A model generated the notes under the pieces. It was not told the DNA's origin. It searched no databases and was given only the letters and a program-made list of their open reading frames with translations. From Piscicola geometra (lineage: Eukaryota > Annelida > Clitellata > Hirudinida > Piscicolidae), in the NCBI GenBank assembly GCA_943735955.1, contig OX030956.1, positions 14,822,100 through 14,886,099 of the forward strand: DNA of 64,000 nt, written 5' to 3'. Position 1 is the first letter of the stretch. Every line of letters begins with the position of its first letter. Shown here one piece after another: positions 12,101-52,836 of this stretch. Position numbers and translations under genes: made by a program.

Positions 12101-14924
12101 TGTGTTTTAAATTGGAAAAAAATTGTATTTTTTAACAATTCGTTAATAAAAATTTTAACTCTTAAAAAAATCTAGAAGAAAAACTATAAAAGACACTAAA
12201 CATAAAAACGAGAGCACTTACACAGGCAAGAATATAAGCACACAAGTAATAAATAAATTGAAGTGCAAAGTGGTAATCAGTGAGTGTTTGATAAGGTAGG
12301 AGAGATGAAGCTAGAGTGATGATGCAACCAAGACGCGAGCCTAGATGTTGGACAACAACAATAAACACCACACAAGCCCAAGGATAAACTCGAGCATACA
12401 AAAGCAGCGTTGTACACATACAAGTGAGCGTACAAGGCCTTGTGTGCACGTATCTTGAATTAATATGGCCCTTTCAAGGCTGTCTTCTCATTATTGGGTG
12501 ACTTACTTTTGCATTTTTTTCTTCTCACTAGGAAAACGATCAATCACATGAAAGCAGTGAGTTGAAAGGGTTAGTGCAAATGTTGATTTTATTTGAAAGT
12601 GCAGATTGTTTGAGATATTAAAGATGCAAATTGATCGTTATTATATAATTGAACAATGTATAATGCCGTATTTAAATGTTAAACAATTGTGCAGAAAAGA
12701 AGTAGACTAAAAGAATTGTTGGATTGGTTAATATATATAAAGTTTAAAGAGAAAGCTACTTTTCTTACTCCTTCCACTTAAAAGACACAAACAAAACCTA
12801 TGACCGTTGAATAAAAAGAACATAACTTATGGATGCAATCACCGTACATTTAGGCCGCATCCTCATACTTCATCTTAGCCATCATTTGCAATGAAAAAAT
12901 AACTATTTTAAAGTCTGACAATTTATATGTAGTTAAAGCAGGGTGTGGAAGAGTAGAAAAGGTCATAATAATGATGATTGTGAAGATGACAAAAACGTTG
13001 TTATTTTTCATGTGAAAGGTCATTCATAAATTGAATATCAGGTCTATGTCTAAGTTATAAAATAAAGCATTTCAAAAAGACTAAATGCATAAAAGTAGAT
13101 ATTTGAATAATGGATGTGGATAAATGATCTTATGAAAACAACTTAAGGATTCAAGGCTCGCGCTAAGCCAACATTTTTGGGGCCAAATTTGTTAGACAAG
13201 TCCCGTGTATAATGCGCACTTTTGTAGTTTTCTAACTCTCCTCAAATGAACATCCTAGTCGGCTTCAAATCAATAAAACCCCCACATAGAAAATGTCTTC
13301 TTCGTTTTAAAATTATTTGGTTTTTTATACTTTTTCGTTTTTTTTGTTTAAAAAAAGTAAGCGTTCCCGCGAGATCCCTTCAGACAAAAAAATCACCTAA
13401 AGATGTCATAATAAAATTGGAAATTTTAAAAAAAATTCCATTGGGCCAATCAGGATTCTTTGGACCAATTTTGAAAAAGTGAGACCATTGGCCCGATTTA
13501 TTTATTACTTTTTAAAGATAATTTTAGACAAAATAAGATAATTGTGTAGAGTACTAATGTCCAAAAAATGAAATTTATAAGATGATTTAATTATCTTTAG
13601 TATTTAAAGTACGAATTTTAAATACAGGATTTTTCAAAAAGAGCTTTGTAATTTCTCAGAAAATTTAATGAGCCTTGCTTTTTGTGAAAAAAAGATGAAA
13701 TATGACTTTAAAATCATATTTAATTGAAGGCCTAGATACCAATAGGAAAAACAACATCATTATTATTCTATAAGGATTATATAAGCCTTGATTCGATAAT
13801 TTTTAAGCTCACATTTAATTTTAATTTTAAAAGATTGAATATCAGAAAACTCTAACTCAAGGCTACCTAAACAAAAACCTAATAAGTGCAAAATAATTCA
13901 TCTAAATTTTAAAAAATTAATTATTTAAGTTTAAAGATATATCAAGTAAATGCTTTAAGAACCCTATGGATAAATCAAATGTGTTTTTATTTGTTGCATT
14001 AATAGTTATTAATTTTTAAAATCCTTATACAATTATTTAACTGCAATGCAATGGGAACGATAGAAAAATAAAACGTCACTAACCCATCTCTTCCCTTGCT
14101 GATAATCTTAACTTCGAAGTAGTAGATGCCACAGGATTGCGGAATAGGGTTGGTGGTGCGCACACTGGCTGCATTCTTGTGGTCATGCTCCTTGCCTGCA
14201 CCTTTGTGCCATGAATTTGAAAATTGGGAATTGGATTTGAAATACTTGAGATTTTTGACGTTTTGGGTTATGCATTTTCATTTTTGAATAATTAAGGAAA
14301 ATGTATAGTTTATTTTAATTGTTTGTTAATGAATTTATCTTTGTTATTTTTAATTGTTTATTGATTTGAAACTATAAATAAAAGATATTATTTGAAAATA
14401 TATCTTTAATTTTCAATGGAAAAAATAGCGTCGTAAAAAAACAATTCTGTTTTTTTGATTAAGCAGTTGCGCTCTTTGTTAAGATTGTAAATTTAAATAG
14501 TTTTATTCAGAATATGCAATAAAATACTTAAATAGTATTGTGAATATATTTAATAAATAATTGCACACTTTAAAATTTAAAGTTTAAATATGAAAAATGA
14601 AAGTTGAATACGCAATAGCAGCACAAAAAAAACATTCTAGGCCAAAAAAAATCCCCAAATAATACCTTTGTAAAATACTCTCATTTCGTTGTGACTGAGG
14701 CCAAGAGAGTTGCACTTTTCATTTTTGTGGCTGCTCCATTGTCTGGGCAGAGGATGGTACTTCTCATTCACCATTGGGTACCACGAAATCAAACGTTTTT
14801 CTCCTTCTGTCATACTAGTCAACGATTTAATGTCTAATTTATTTTTAATAAGTGTGGAATCGTCTTTTTTTGAACGGCTATCGGAGAAACTTAAACGGTA
14901 AAGTGGACAATCATTATTAGCCAT
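3625..14924 (-). CDS. RANBP9/10-like: RANBP9/RANBP10-type scaffold protein (SPRY, LisH, CTLH, CRA), 12 exons
   Basis: Spliced minus-strand gene. Exons, in transcript order: 14924-14666, 14195-14084, 11269-11217, 10105-9938, about 9316-9215, 8991-8909, 8080-7968, 7143-6901, 5536-5203, 5115-4667, 4384-4273, 3749-3625; about 720 residues. The first exon carries [20 protein letters not shown]. The SPRY domain includes [15 protein letters not shown] and [18 protein letters not shown]. LisH is in 8080-7968 ([17 protein letters not shown]), CTLH in 7143-6901 ([20 protein letters not shown]) and the CRA tail in the last three exons ([11 protein letters not shown], then [13 protein letters not shown] and stop). 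The order and the junction phases match the RanBP9/10 family, which is a subunit of the CTLH (GID-like) E3 ligase and a cytoplasmic/nuclear scaffold. Asn-rich insertions in exons 9-10 and a His7/Ser6 tract in exon 8 are lineage features. RANBP9 versus RANBP10 cannot be decided. About nine SPRY residues between exons 4 and 5 are not found. Confidence 0.93.
4121..4262. repeat. (CAAA)n/(CAAG)n simple repeat at the RANBP9/10 intron 11 donor
   Basis: Repeats of ACAAACAAGCAAACAAAAGT on the plus strand. On the gene's sense strand this is a TTTG/CTTG run that starts just after the splice donor at 4272. The apparent Cys/Leu/Phe-rich open frames over it are translations of the repeat. Confidence 0.85.
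4667..5536 (-). CDS. RANBP9/10-like: RANBP9/10 exons 9-10: Asn-rich linker before the CRA domain
   Basis: Two exons (5536-5203 and 5115-4667) separated by an 87-bp intron. They encode a linker of about 260 residues dominated by Asn with Ser, Thr and Lys runs, plus an acidic [11 protein letters not shown] motif like the acidic patch found at this place in vertebrate RanBP9. The second exon ends in the start of the CRA domain ([20 protein letters not shown]). The frame stays open through the AAC/AAT runs with matching splice phases, which supports real coding rather than chance. Confidence 0.8.
5596..6746. mobile_element. hAT-type MITE, copy 1 (1151 bp), inside RANBP9/10 intron 8
   Basis: Terminal inverted repeats TAGAGACCGACCGAAA at 5596 and TTTCGGTCGGTCTCTA ending at 6746 are flanked by a perfect 8-bp target duplication AAACACGC (5588-5595 and 6747-6754). 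The TIR begins TAGAG, fitting the hAT YARNG rule, and an 8-bp duplication is diagnostic of hAT. Subterminal regions contain several copies of the palindrome TTTCGGCCGAAA with CCGAAATTGAGCCGAAATT-type units, like subterminal transposase-binding repeats. There is no transposase gene. The interior has an internal duplication (the GATATCTAATAGAG...GTTCGATTGAGGATA segment occurs near 6187 and again near 6459) and a (TG)n run near 6087. Confidence 0.92.
7145..7372. repeat. GGTTGGTTGGTAGGTGG-type minisatellite ending at a splice acceptor
   Basis: Irregular 4-12 bp repeats of GGTTGG, GGTAGG and GGTGGG. On the sense (minus) strand of RANBP9/10 this is a CCAACC/CCTACC array ending directly in the acceptor CCCACAG of exon 8. 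The glycine/tryptophan-rich plus-strand open frame is a repeat artefact. Confidence 0.9.
7610..7910 (-). mobile_element. LINE-like reverse-transcriptase tail fragment (copy 1)
   Basis: Minus-strand conceptual translation includes [20 protein letters not shown] followed by a stop, with an upstream frameshift near 7750. It closely matches the plus-strand fragment at 24130-24220 (KTWKEVVQKDLKCLEACSTD). Such basic tails follow the RT domain in non-LTR elements whose transcripts encode RWYGHVxR-type sequences. It sits in the intron between RANBP9/10 exons 7 and 8. Confidence 0.7.
8085..8296. repeat. GTGGTG/GTT-rich simple repeat ending at the exon 7 acceptor
   Basis: Irregular GTGGTGGTTGTTG repeats on the plus strand. 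Read on the RANBP9/10 sense strand it is an ACCACCA/CAACAA array that runs into the acceptor CCCCAACAG at 8081. Confidence 0.85.
8462..8893. repeat. 16-bp minisatellite (GCACCAATGCATGAAT)n, about 27 copies
   Basis: A tandem array of the 16-mer GCACCAATGCATGAAT with occasional substitutions (AAAG for AATG, ACGC for ATGC). Since 16 is not a multiple of 3, all three minus-strand frames cycle through the same stop-free peptide, which explains three long overlapping open frames that are not genes. It lies in RANBP9/10 intron 6. Confidence 0.95.
11270..14083. other. RANBP9/10 intron 2: no feature seen
   Basis: This 2.8 kb intron between SPRY exons 2 and 3 is AT-rich, unique-looking sequence. Open frames at 11848-12138, 12162-12449 and 13246-13482 have no recognisable domains and no splice context. 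Nothing supportable was found. Confidence 0.5.
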
Positions 14925-15355
14925 CTTGGTTTATACTAATTACCGGATGTATAATAGTATCGAGCCAGCTGATCGCATAAATAAAGAAATTTATTTAATT
15001 ATTCATCATTAACAAAATTCATTCAAATTTATTCAAAGTTGTATAAAGTTTTTACGTATTGTTCAAAATAAATGATTGATAGAGAATCATAAATAAAAAA
15101 ACAATAATTTGTTTTGAAATTAATGAAAAATCTTATTTTGAAAATTAAAAAATTAATGAAAAATTTAATATTGAAAACAAACCCGACTACAACAAGAATA
15201 TTACATAAGTATTCCACTTTTAAATAGGTAAATTTTAATAATTATCACTTTCTAAAAAATTCATCGACTTTTTATAAATTCTCAAAAGATATAGTTTCGA
15301 AAATTTTCATATAATTATTTTTAGCCAAGTATTAAAAGAAAATTTCAACGAAAGA
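14925..15355. promoter_or_regulatory. Head-to-head intergenic region RANBP9/10 - TMCO4 (inferred bidirectional promoter)
   Basis: Only 431 bp separate the minus-strand start codon of the RANBP9/10 gene (14924) from the plus-strand start of TMCO4 (15356). Both transcripts must initiate here unless untranslated first exons lie elsewhere. The DNA is AT-rich and no CpG island or core motif is obvious. Confidence 0.45.
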
Positions 15356-22758
<7,403 letters not shown>

Positions 22759-23924
22759 TGGGGAGGGAGCTGGGTACTTGTGGGGGTGGGGGTCGTGAAA
22801 AGGTAGTGGGTTTTTGAATGAAGTGGGGGGTGGGTGGGTGCAGTTTTAAGGATAGGTGGGAAACTAGGGAGGGAATGTAAGGTGGGGGTAGGGAGAGTAG
22901 AGTGTTTTGGTGCTTTGATTAAAAATAAATAAAAGTAAAAAAATTATAATAAAATTGCAAATTTGTCGGGCTGTGATTAGCAAGAACACCATTATAAAAC
23001 TATGACAGCTTGAAATATATTCAATTTCGTGCCTTCCTACAAACACTTGTAACTTATAATTTTCACGTTCAAACAAGAACATACATTACTCTGGAATTTT
23101 CCGATCTTTCCCATATAAAAGCCTTAACCACACTACACTTCTTCTTTCCTCCCAAACAATTGATTCTACATAGGGTATTCGCTCAAGACATCTGGTCTTT
23201 CATCACGTGATTTAAATATATATTTTTTTAATATTTATTAAATTATTTTTTTAGAGACGACACTGAGAAATCAAATATTATTTCATCGTATAAATCATTT
23301 GTTTCTCCATCAATCCCGCCTTTCCCGAATTCTTAATCAAATCATAAAATGGCCTAAAAGTTAATAAATTATTCTGCGATATTTTTGTTGTTGTTATAAG
23401 TGCATGGTGAAATTTCGATTCATCGTACTTGAAAAAAATTATTTGTGACTTGTACGTTATAAGTTAAACACACATAATTATCAAGTATTCGCCTGTGAAT
23501 CATATGGAAAAAATCCAATTTAGTTTATTTGCTTCCGTGAACTCTACATATATTTTTTTAAACTTATTTAACCACGAATCATTTAGGTTAAGTGTTGTTT
23601 GTTCATTGAATTTAATAAATTTGAAGCAATCTCTACCTTGTCGATTTATTTTTTTTATAATTAAATATATTTAAAAGATTAAAGTTTCCCATAATCGTTA
23701 GGTCGTAAGAAGTAAATCACAATTTTTTTATAACTTTATGTTCATGGGGCTTAAGTTACTTTCGCAGCACCAATTTCTTTTTCAAAAAAGTGTTGCCTAC
23801 TAGAATGTCTAACTAGTGTTGAAAAATTTAAATGAGAGATATAAACACCCAACCAACAACAAAAAAAGTATAAAGTACATTCCAAGCGTCAGAAGTACAA
23901 TTCTACACGCCTCTGAAACCTATC

Positions 23925-24220
23925 ATTACAGAAGCAATTAACCATCTTCAACGCAACAGCCGAACAATGATCCGTTGGATGTGCAAAAGATCACATTAGT
24001 TCGACACCCCTACAGCAAATTAGAGGAATTTAGCGCAGTCTTCAAATCAAGAAAAATGTGATGGTTTGGTCACGTGAAACATACTTCAAGATAGATCAGC
24101 AAAGAATTTTAGGAACGAAAAGACCAGGTAGGCTGCAAAAGACTTGGAAAGAGGTGGTTCAAAAGGATCTCAAGTGCCTGGAAGCATGCAGTACAGATCA
24201 TCGTGACCGCAAAGAATAGA
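23925..24220 (+). mobile_element. LINE-like reverse-transcriptase tail fragment (copy 2)
   Basis: The plus-strand translation shows LQRNSRTMIRWMCK, then MWWFGHVKH, then KTWKEVVQKDLKCLEACSTD and a stop, with several frameshifts. This is the characteristic post-RT sequence of non-LTR retroelements. It matches the fragments at 7610-7910 and 24575-24840. Confidence 0.7.
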
Positions 24221-24416
24221 GAATAAAAATTAAAAAATTTACTCTTTAAAAAAGAAAGTCTTCAGAATTACTTGGCCTGTACCAAATAAACCAGTATGAT
24301 AATGATAAACCCTCAAATAATCTCAATTTCACTTTAAAAAATATTATCTAAAAAAAATAATTAACTTAATTGGTAAACTCTATCAACTTTTCAACTAAAA
24401 AATAGTTAATCTCAAG

Positions 24417-24421
24417 AAAAA
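24417..24421 (-). terminator. Pol III terminator of tRNA-Leu copy 1
   Basis: A run of five T on the minus strand lies immediately beyond the tRNA 3' end, as expected for RNA polymerase III termination. Confidence 0.8.
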
Positions 24422-24423
24422 GA

Positions 24424-24505
24424 TGGCAGCGGTGGGATTCGAACCCACGCCTCCGAAGAGACTGGTGCCTTAAACCAGCGCCTTAGACCGCTCGGCCACG
24501 CTACC
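24424..24505 (-). tRNA. tRNA-Leu-AAG: tRNA-Leu (anticodon AAG), copy 1
   Basis: An 82-nt type II tRNA on the minus strand. The acceptor stem GGTAGCG/CGCTGCC pairs 7 of 7 (one G-U), the D arm holds GGCCGAGCGGTCTAAGGC, and the anticodon stem CTGGT/ACCAG encloses the loop TTAAGGC, giving anticodon AAG at plus-strand 24469-24471. The variable arm is capped by a TTCG loop and the T arm contains GGTTCGAATCC (B box). There is no intron and no encoded CCA. It reads Leu codon CUU (and CUC after A-to-I editing). Confidence 0.97.
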
Positions 24506-24544
24506 TTCTTTACACTTTGTGCATCAGACCCCCAATTTTGCACG

Positions 24545-24568
24545 CTAACCCTAACCCTAACCCTAACC
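24545..24568. repeat. Interstitial telomere-type repeat (CTAACC)4
   Basis: Four perfect CTAACC units (TTAGGG on the other strand), 39 bp upstream of the tRNA-Leu copy 1 start. TTAGGG is the usual annelid and mollusc telomere unit. Such short internal blocks are typically scars of repair. Confidence 0.9.
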
Positions 24569-24574
24569 TGGACT

Positions 24575-24840
24575 GCATTACAGAACCAATCAAACACCTT
24601 TATCGCAACGACCGGGCCATGATCCGTTGGATGTGTAACATCCAATCAACTTATCACATCAGCTCAACACACCTCCAACAAATTGTGAATATGGTGCTGA
24701 CGAATGCAGAAGAATGTGTAACGTGATACAGGGTGGATCAGCAAATCAATCAATCAAGCATGAGAATGGAAGTTTCAGAAACAAAGTGACAAGGTGGACC
24801 GTAAAGACTTTGGAAAAAGCGGTGCAGATGTGGTTGGGCC
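24575..24840 (+). mobile_element. LINE-like reverse-transcriptase tail fragment (copy 3)
   Basis: Plus-strand LYRNDRAMIRWMCNIQSTYH followed by frameshifted remnants to about 24840. The RNDRAMIRWMC motif is shared with copy 2 and is typical of the region following the RT domain in non-LTR elements. Confidence 0.7.
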
Positions 24841-25044
24841 GCGCTGCCACTCTTCCAGATATAAAAAAGATACATCTGTAAAAAGTAGATATAGAGGATA
24901 CATCTCTAATAAGTAGGTCAATATATCTATATAGTTGTGCAAGTGTATAAAGTTGTGAAATATACAACTATATAAATTAGATTAATTTATAACAGCTTTT
25001 CTGGTTGATTGATTTACGGGTGTCATAATGACTATTCGTTAGGG

Positions 25045-25296
25045 TGTGTTATAAATACAGTGTGTTATAAATACAGTGTGTTATAAATACAGTGTGTTAT
25101 AAATACAGTGTGTTATAAATACAGTGTGTTATAAATACAGTGTGTTATAAATACAGTGTGTTATAAATACAGTGTGTTATAAATACAGTGTGTTATAAAT
25201 ACAGTGTGTTATAAATACAGTGTGTTATAAATACAGTGTGTTATAAATACAGTGTGTTATAAATACAGTGTGTTATAAATACAGTGTGTTATAAAG
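25045..25296. repeat. 16-bp satellite (TGTGTTATAAATACAG)15
   Basis: Fifteen consecutive, apparently identical 16-bp units from 25045 to 25284, plus a partial unit. The lack of divergence suggests recent expansion. It directly precedes MITE copy 2. Confidence 0.96.
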
Positions 25297-25311
25297 ACTA
25301 ATTGTTCGAAA

Positions 25312-26089
25312 TAGAGACCGACCGAAATTCGGTTCGGTTTCGGCGCCGAAATTGCCAATTTTCTTAGTTTCGACAATTTTTCGGTTTCGGCCGAATCTAA
25401 TTTTACAATTTCGGCAATTTTTCGGTTTCGGCCGAAAATAATGTTGTAATTTCGGCTCGATTTTGGTTGCGGCCGAAATGGGTCTAATTTTTACCGAAAA
25501 ACCTAAATTTTTATTTATTTATGTAGTTTATCTGATATATCTGTATCTTCAATCGAATTATTAAGTTTGGGTTCGATTCTCAAATTAGATATCTATTAGT
25601 TATCGTGGTTGATTGATTTATGGGTGACATAAGACTAATTGTTCGAATAACATATACAAGCATGTGGAATTCTAGATATCCATTCTTTGAAAAACACTAT
25701 ATATAAGTCGACAGAACGAGAAGATTTGGCTTCGATTAATTAATTCAAAAATAAATTGTGAGAATGTCGTTGAATCCTATTTGGAAGTTTTTTACAAAAT
25801 GTCAGTCTGACCAAAGCAAAGCCTGTCAACAACAACAAAATTTTGTTGTTGAAAAACTTTTATTTTTTGGCTTAAAATATACGCTTGTTTGGATTTACTT
25901 ATTAAACTGGCATTGTCATCGTTAAATACTATTTTTTCATTTTTAATAAAAGTTGGAAAACATTTCGGTTTCGGCCGAAAATCTGATTACAATTTCGTTT
26001 AATTTCGGTTTCGGCCAAAAAGTGAAATTCAATTTCGGCTTAATTTCGGTTTCAGCCGAAATAAAAATATCTGTTTCGGTCGGTCTCTA
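25312..26089. mobile_element. hAT-type MITE, copy 2 (778 bp)
   Basis: Same family as the element at 5596-6746, in inverted orientation and shorter. TIRs TAGAGACCGACCGAAA and TTTCGGTCGGTCTCTA are flanked by a perfect 8-bp target duplication GTTCGAAA (25304-25311 and 26090-26097). The interior shares the GATATCTAGAATTCCACATG region and the TGACAGGCTTTGCTTTGGTC region with copy 1 but has only one copy of the internally duplicated segment. No coding capacity. Confidence 0.93.
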
Positions 26090-26454
26090 GTTCGAAAGAT
26101 GTTTTTTGTATAATAATAATAATAACAGATGGGTGTCATAAAGACACATACAGAATATATATAGCAACATTCAAAAACAACACTCAGCTGTGCTTATGTG
26201 TTCCAACATTAGCCAGCATTGTAAATGTGGGCGGAGTTAGTTATAATCGGCATCGCTTTGGCAGATCTGATCCATTGTTTATTAATAAATTAAGATGATG
26301 ATAATGAAGCATGGACTTACCTAAAAAAAGTATTTAGACCATGTCAGTTAAAGTAATTCCCGTAGAAAAAATTAATTGATCAAATTTAAAGAATTGTTAA
26401 AGATTTTTTTGTAAACTTTATCAACTATTTAACTAAAAGATAGTAAAATTTTAT

Positions 26455-26459
26455 AAAAA
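26455..26459 (-). terminator. Pol III terminator of tRNA-Leu copy 2
   Basis: Five T on the minus strand directly after the tRNA 3' end. Confidence 0.8.
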
Positions 26460-26461
26460 GA

Positions 26462-26543
26462 TGGCAGCGGTGGGATTCGAACCCACGCCTCCGAGGAGAC
26501 TGGTGCCTTAAACCAGCGCCTTAGACCGCTCGGCCACGCTACC
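26462..26543 (-). tRNA. tRNA-Leu-AAG: tRNA-Leu (anticodon AAG), copy 2
   Basis: An 82-nt sequence differing from the copy at 24424-24505 at a single base, in the variable-arm loop (TTCG becomes CTCG); anticodon AAG at 26507-26509. The 3' flanks of the two copies also resemble each other (AACTAAAA-rich sequence before the terminator), indicating a local duplication of about 2 kb period, later split by the MITE and the 16-bp satellite. Confidence 0.97.
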
Positions 26544-26783
26544 TTGAGATGCATATTATTTCATCAATATTGACTTTACAGTTTCATCAGTAGGAAAGTT
26601 TTAAAAAGTTTTGAATATGTGAGATGAAGATAAAAAAAAGTATTTAGTATAAAAGAGGCAAAGTGTTATAATGCGTCATCAAAATTACCAATTTTAAAAA
26701 TGTATAACTAAGAACGTTTAGTATCTTTAAAAACTATTATGAAATTGAAATGAATGGCTGAATGTACTCGGAATATGTGAATA

Positions 26784-40786
<14,003 letters not shown>

Positions 40787-41127
40787 TTGTCTAATTGTAT
40801 TTTAATGCCTAAAACATAAAAGATTCTTTGATTTAAAATATGAAATTTTAAAATCAACATTCATCCAATGAATTTACATGTTTGTGTTTATGAATGACAT
40901 AGTGCATAGAACCCTATGTATAGAGTATTTATAGTGGTTTGGATTTTGTTTACTTCCGCATTTGAATATTTAAAAATATGCATCAAACAATGAAAATATA
41001 ATAAAATATTATAGGTGAAATAAACACATTGAATACCATAATGTTTAACATAATAAAAATGTTCAGGAATTAAAAATACATCCATCCATTTCTAATAAAA
41101 ATTGTAAACAATATCACGTGATCAAAA
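40787..41127. promoter_or_regulatory. Head-to-head intergenic region KCC - Unkempt (inferred bidirectional promoter)
   Basis: Only 341 bp lie between the inferred KCC start codon (minus, 40786) and the Unkempt start codon (plus, 41128). The region is AT-rich with no obvious CpG island. Confidence 0.4.
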
Positions 41128-50867
<9,740 letters not shown>

Positions 50868-51219
50868 CCGTGGAGTTGTTGAGGGTGTGTGAGTGAGTTA
50901 GTGCTTTATCAGGAATGCTGGTGCTATCTTTGCGATAGATATTGATGAATGGTAGACTTAAATATTTTAAATTTTATAATTGACTAAATTATTAATTAGT
51001 TACAATGGAATATTTATTGTAATAATTGCTATACGCTAGGGAATGTCTTTAGTATTGAGTTTGTGTCTTTTAAAATTCTTTTTATCAGCCGTTTTATGTC
51101 GTTTGAATATATTTTTATCTACTTTTTGTGGATTAATCTGAATAAGTTGCATTTAGTTGTCGTTGCATCGCAGGTTTCTAGGTCGAATAGCTTGAATGAG
51201 GATGATGATGATGAGGATG

Positions 51220-51271
<52 letters not shown>

Positions 51272-51309
51272 GGATGATGAGGATGAGGATGATGAGGATG
51301 AGGATGATG

Positions 51310-51340
<31 letters not shown>

Positions 51341-51651
51341 GGATGATGATGATGATGATGATGAGGATGAGGATGATGATGATGAGGATGATGATGAGGA
51401 TGAGGATGATGATGATGAGGATGAGGATGATGAGGATGAGGATGATGATGAGGATGAGGATGGTGAGGATGATGAGGATGATGATGAGGATGATGATGAG
51501 GATGATGAGGATGATGAGGATGATGAGGATGAGGATAATGATGATGAGGATGATGATGATGAGGATGATGATGATGAGGATGATGATGATGAGGATGATG
51601 ATGAGGATGATGATGATGATGATGAGGATGATGATGATGATGAGGATGATG

Positions 51652-51691
<40 letters not shown>

Positions 51692-52836
51692 GGATGATGA
51701 TGACTTAAATCATTGTACGCCCTACTGACCTAACGATCGCCTGTACCGAATCATGTCGATCAATGTAGACTTAGTTATCAATCTTGTTCGCAAAATAAAA
51801 CTTTATTTTGATTTTAGAATAAATCCGAAAGCATTTGTTGCACTTAAAGGCGATAATTCAATAAATATTTATTGTAGTTTTCAATGTTATGTATTCAGTT
51901 CTAAACGAAAGTTTTCAACATTCCTAAATTGTCTTTGAGATAGTTCTATTGAAAGCGTTAGCAAATCAGTCAGGTGAGCTCTGTTGAGTGTTTGAAACTA
52001 AAGAGTGCTCTGTGTGTGTAGTGTCAGAAGGTTAGACATTTGTGTAATATCGCTATTATTCTAACATGGTAGCATATGCAATATGATTTTAGCCATAGTA
52101 TAATTTTAGTTTGAATATAACTAAAATAGAATTTGGGACAAGTGTTAGTCATGCAAGAAGACGTTTATCGTGCGTCTGTATTCACTGCAGACTCCACCCT
52201 TGTAAGATGCAGCCATCCTTCAGCCCCATGAGTCATTTATATCAATCGATAAAAGCGAAAAGTATTTTTAGAATTGTATTTAATGCAAAGCCGTAGCGAA
52301 ATAATTGATTATCAATTTAGGTTCGAAATAAAAACTCAGAAATATAAAAAAAGAAAGTATTCTGTATGGTAGTTTTTTGTGTGGGTATTTTTAATACATG
52401 TCAATTTTTAGTTGAATGACTTAGAAACGAAAAAATCGATATCTAAACGAAAAAGAACCAATATAACAACTCAACAACTTCAATATCACACCATTTAAAA
52501 TACCGGTTCACCCTCTTAACTAAATGATAAAGGAGAAATGATCAGTACTAAATAAGTAGTACTTATAGTAGAATTGTCAAATCGAAAATAGTTCGAAGGT
52601 GTTCTCAAGTTTGATATATGAACAATCCGGTGAAGATGGTAGGTTCGTAAGATGCTTGTGGTAACAACAATTGCGCTTTGAAGTCAATAAAGAAACAGAA
52701 AAGTGAAGTTATTCGTCACCATCAAAAAACGCAAAAAGATGACGCAAAACCAATGCAAAGCATGATTAAGAGGAAAGCGCATTCATAGCACGATGTGAAT
52801 GCTGCTGATTGATTGATAGAGTTCCTCGCTACAACA
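50868..52836. other. Intergenic region between Unkempt and CYBC1-like genes (convergent 3' ends)
   Basis: It holds 3' untranslated sequence and the GAT/GAG array at 51198-51704; AATAAA signals near 51795 and 51860 could serve Unkempt. Open frames at 51753-51938 and 52111-52296 have no recognisable features. Confidence 0.55.
51198..51704. repeat. (GATGATGAG)n microsatellite
   Basis: About 500 bp of GAT with frequent GAG triplets. It yields a 221-residue acidic open frame (51063-51728) and a Met/Arg frame. The acidic frame's leader is AT-rich and unlike any protein I know, so I treat it as a repeat, not a gene. Confidence 0.93.

Larger units (their letters stand above)
22759..24423. other. Intergenic region downstream of TMCO4
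   Basis: It contains an AATAAA near 22925 that probably ends TMCO4 transcripts, then about 1 kb of AT-rich sequence without genes, then the LINE fragment at 23925-24220. Open frames at 22864-23210 show no family features. Confidence 0.55.

Noticed and set aside
24424..24505. tRNA-Leu first read as anticodon TAA
   Set aside because: Aligning the 5-bp anticodon stem CTGGT/ACCAG leaves the loop TTAAGGC, so positions 34-36 are AAG.
25045..25296. Array of direct repeats considered as CRISPR
   Set aside because: Contiguous identical units with no spacers in eukaryotic intergenic DNA: a satellite.
40888..41085. Candidate KCC first exon starting MDVFLIPEHFYYVK
   Set aside because: It does not splice in phase to the KCC N-terminal exon; the short exon 40786-40744 does, with a proper donor.
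51063..51728. 221-residue Asp/Glu-rich open frame as a possible acidic protein gene
   Set aside because: Made by a GAT/GAG microsatellite with an AT-rich, unconserved leader; no splice or family support.
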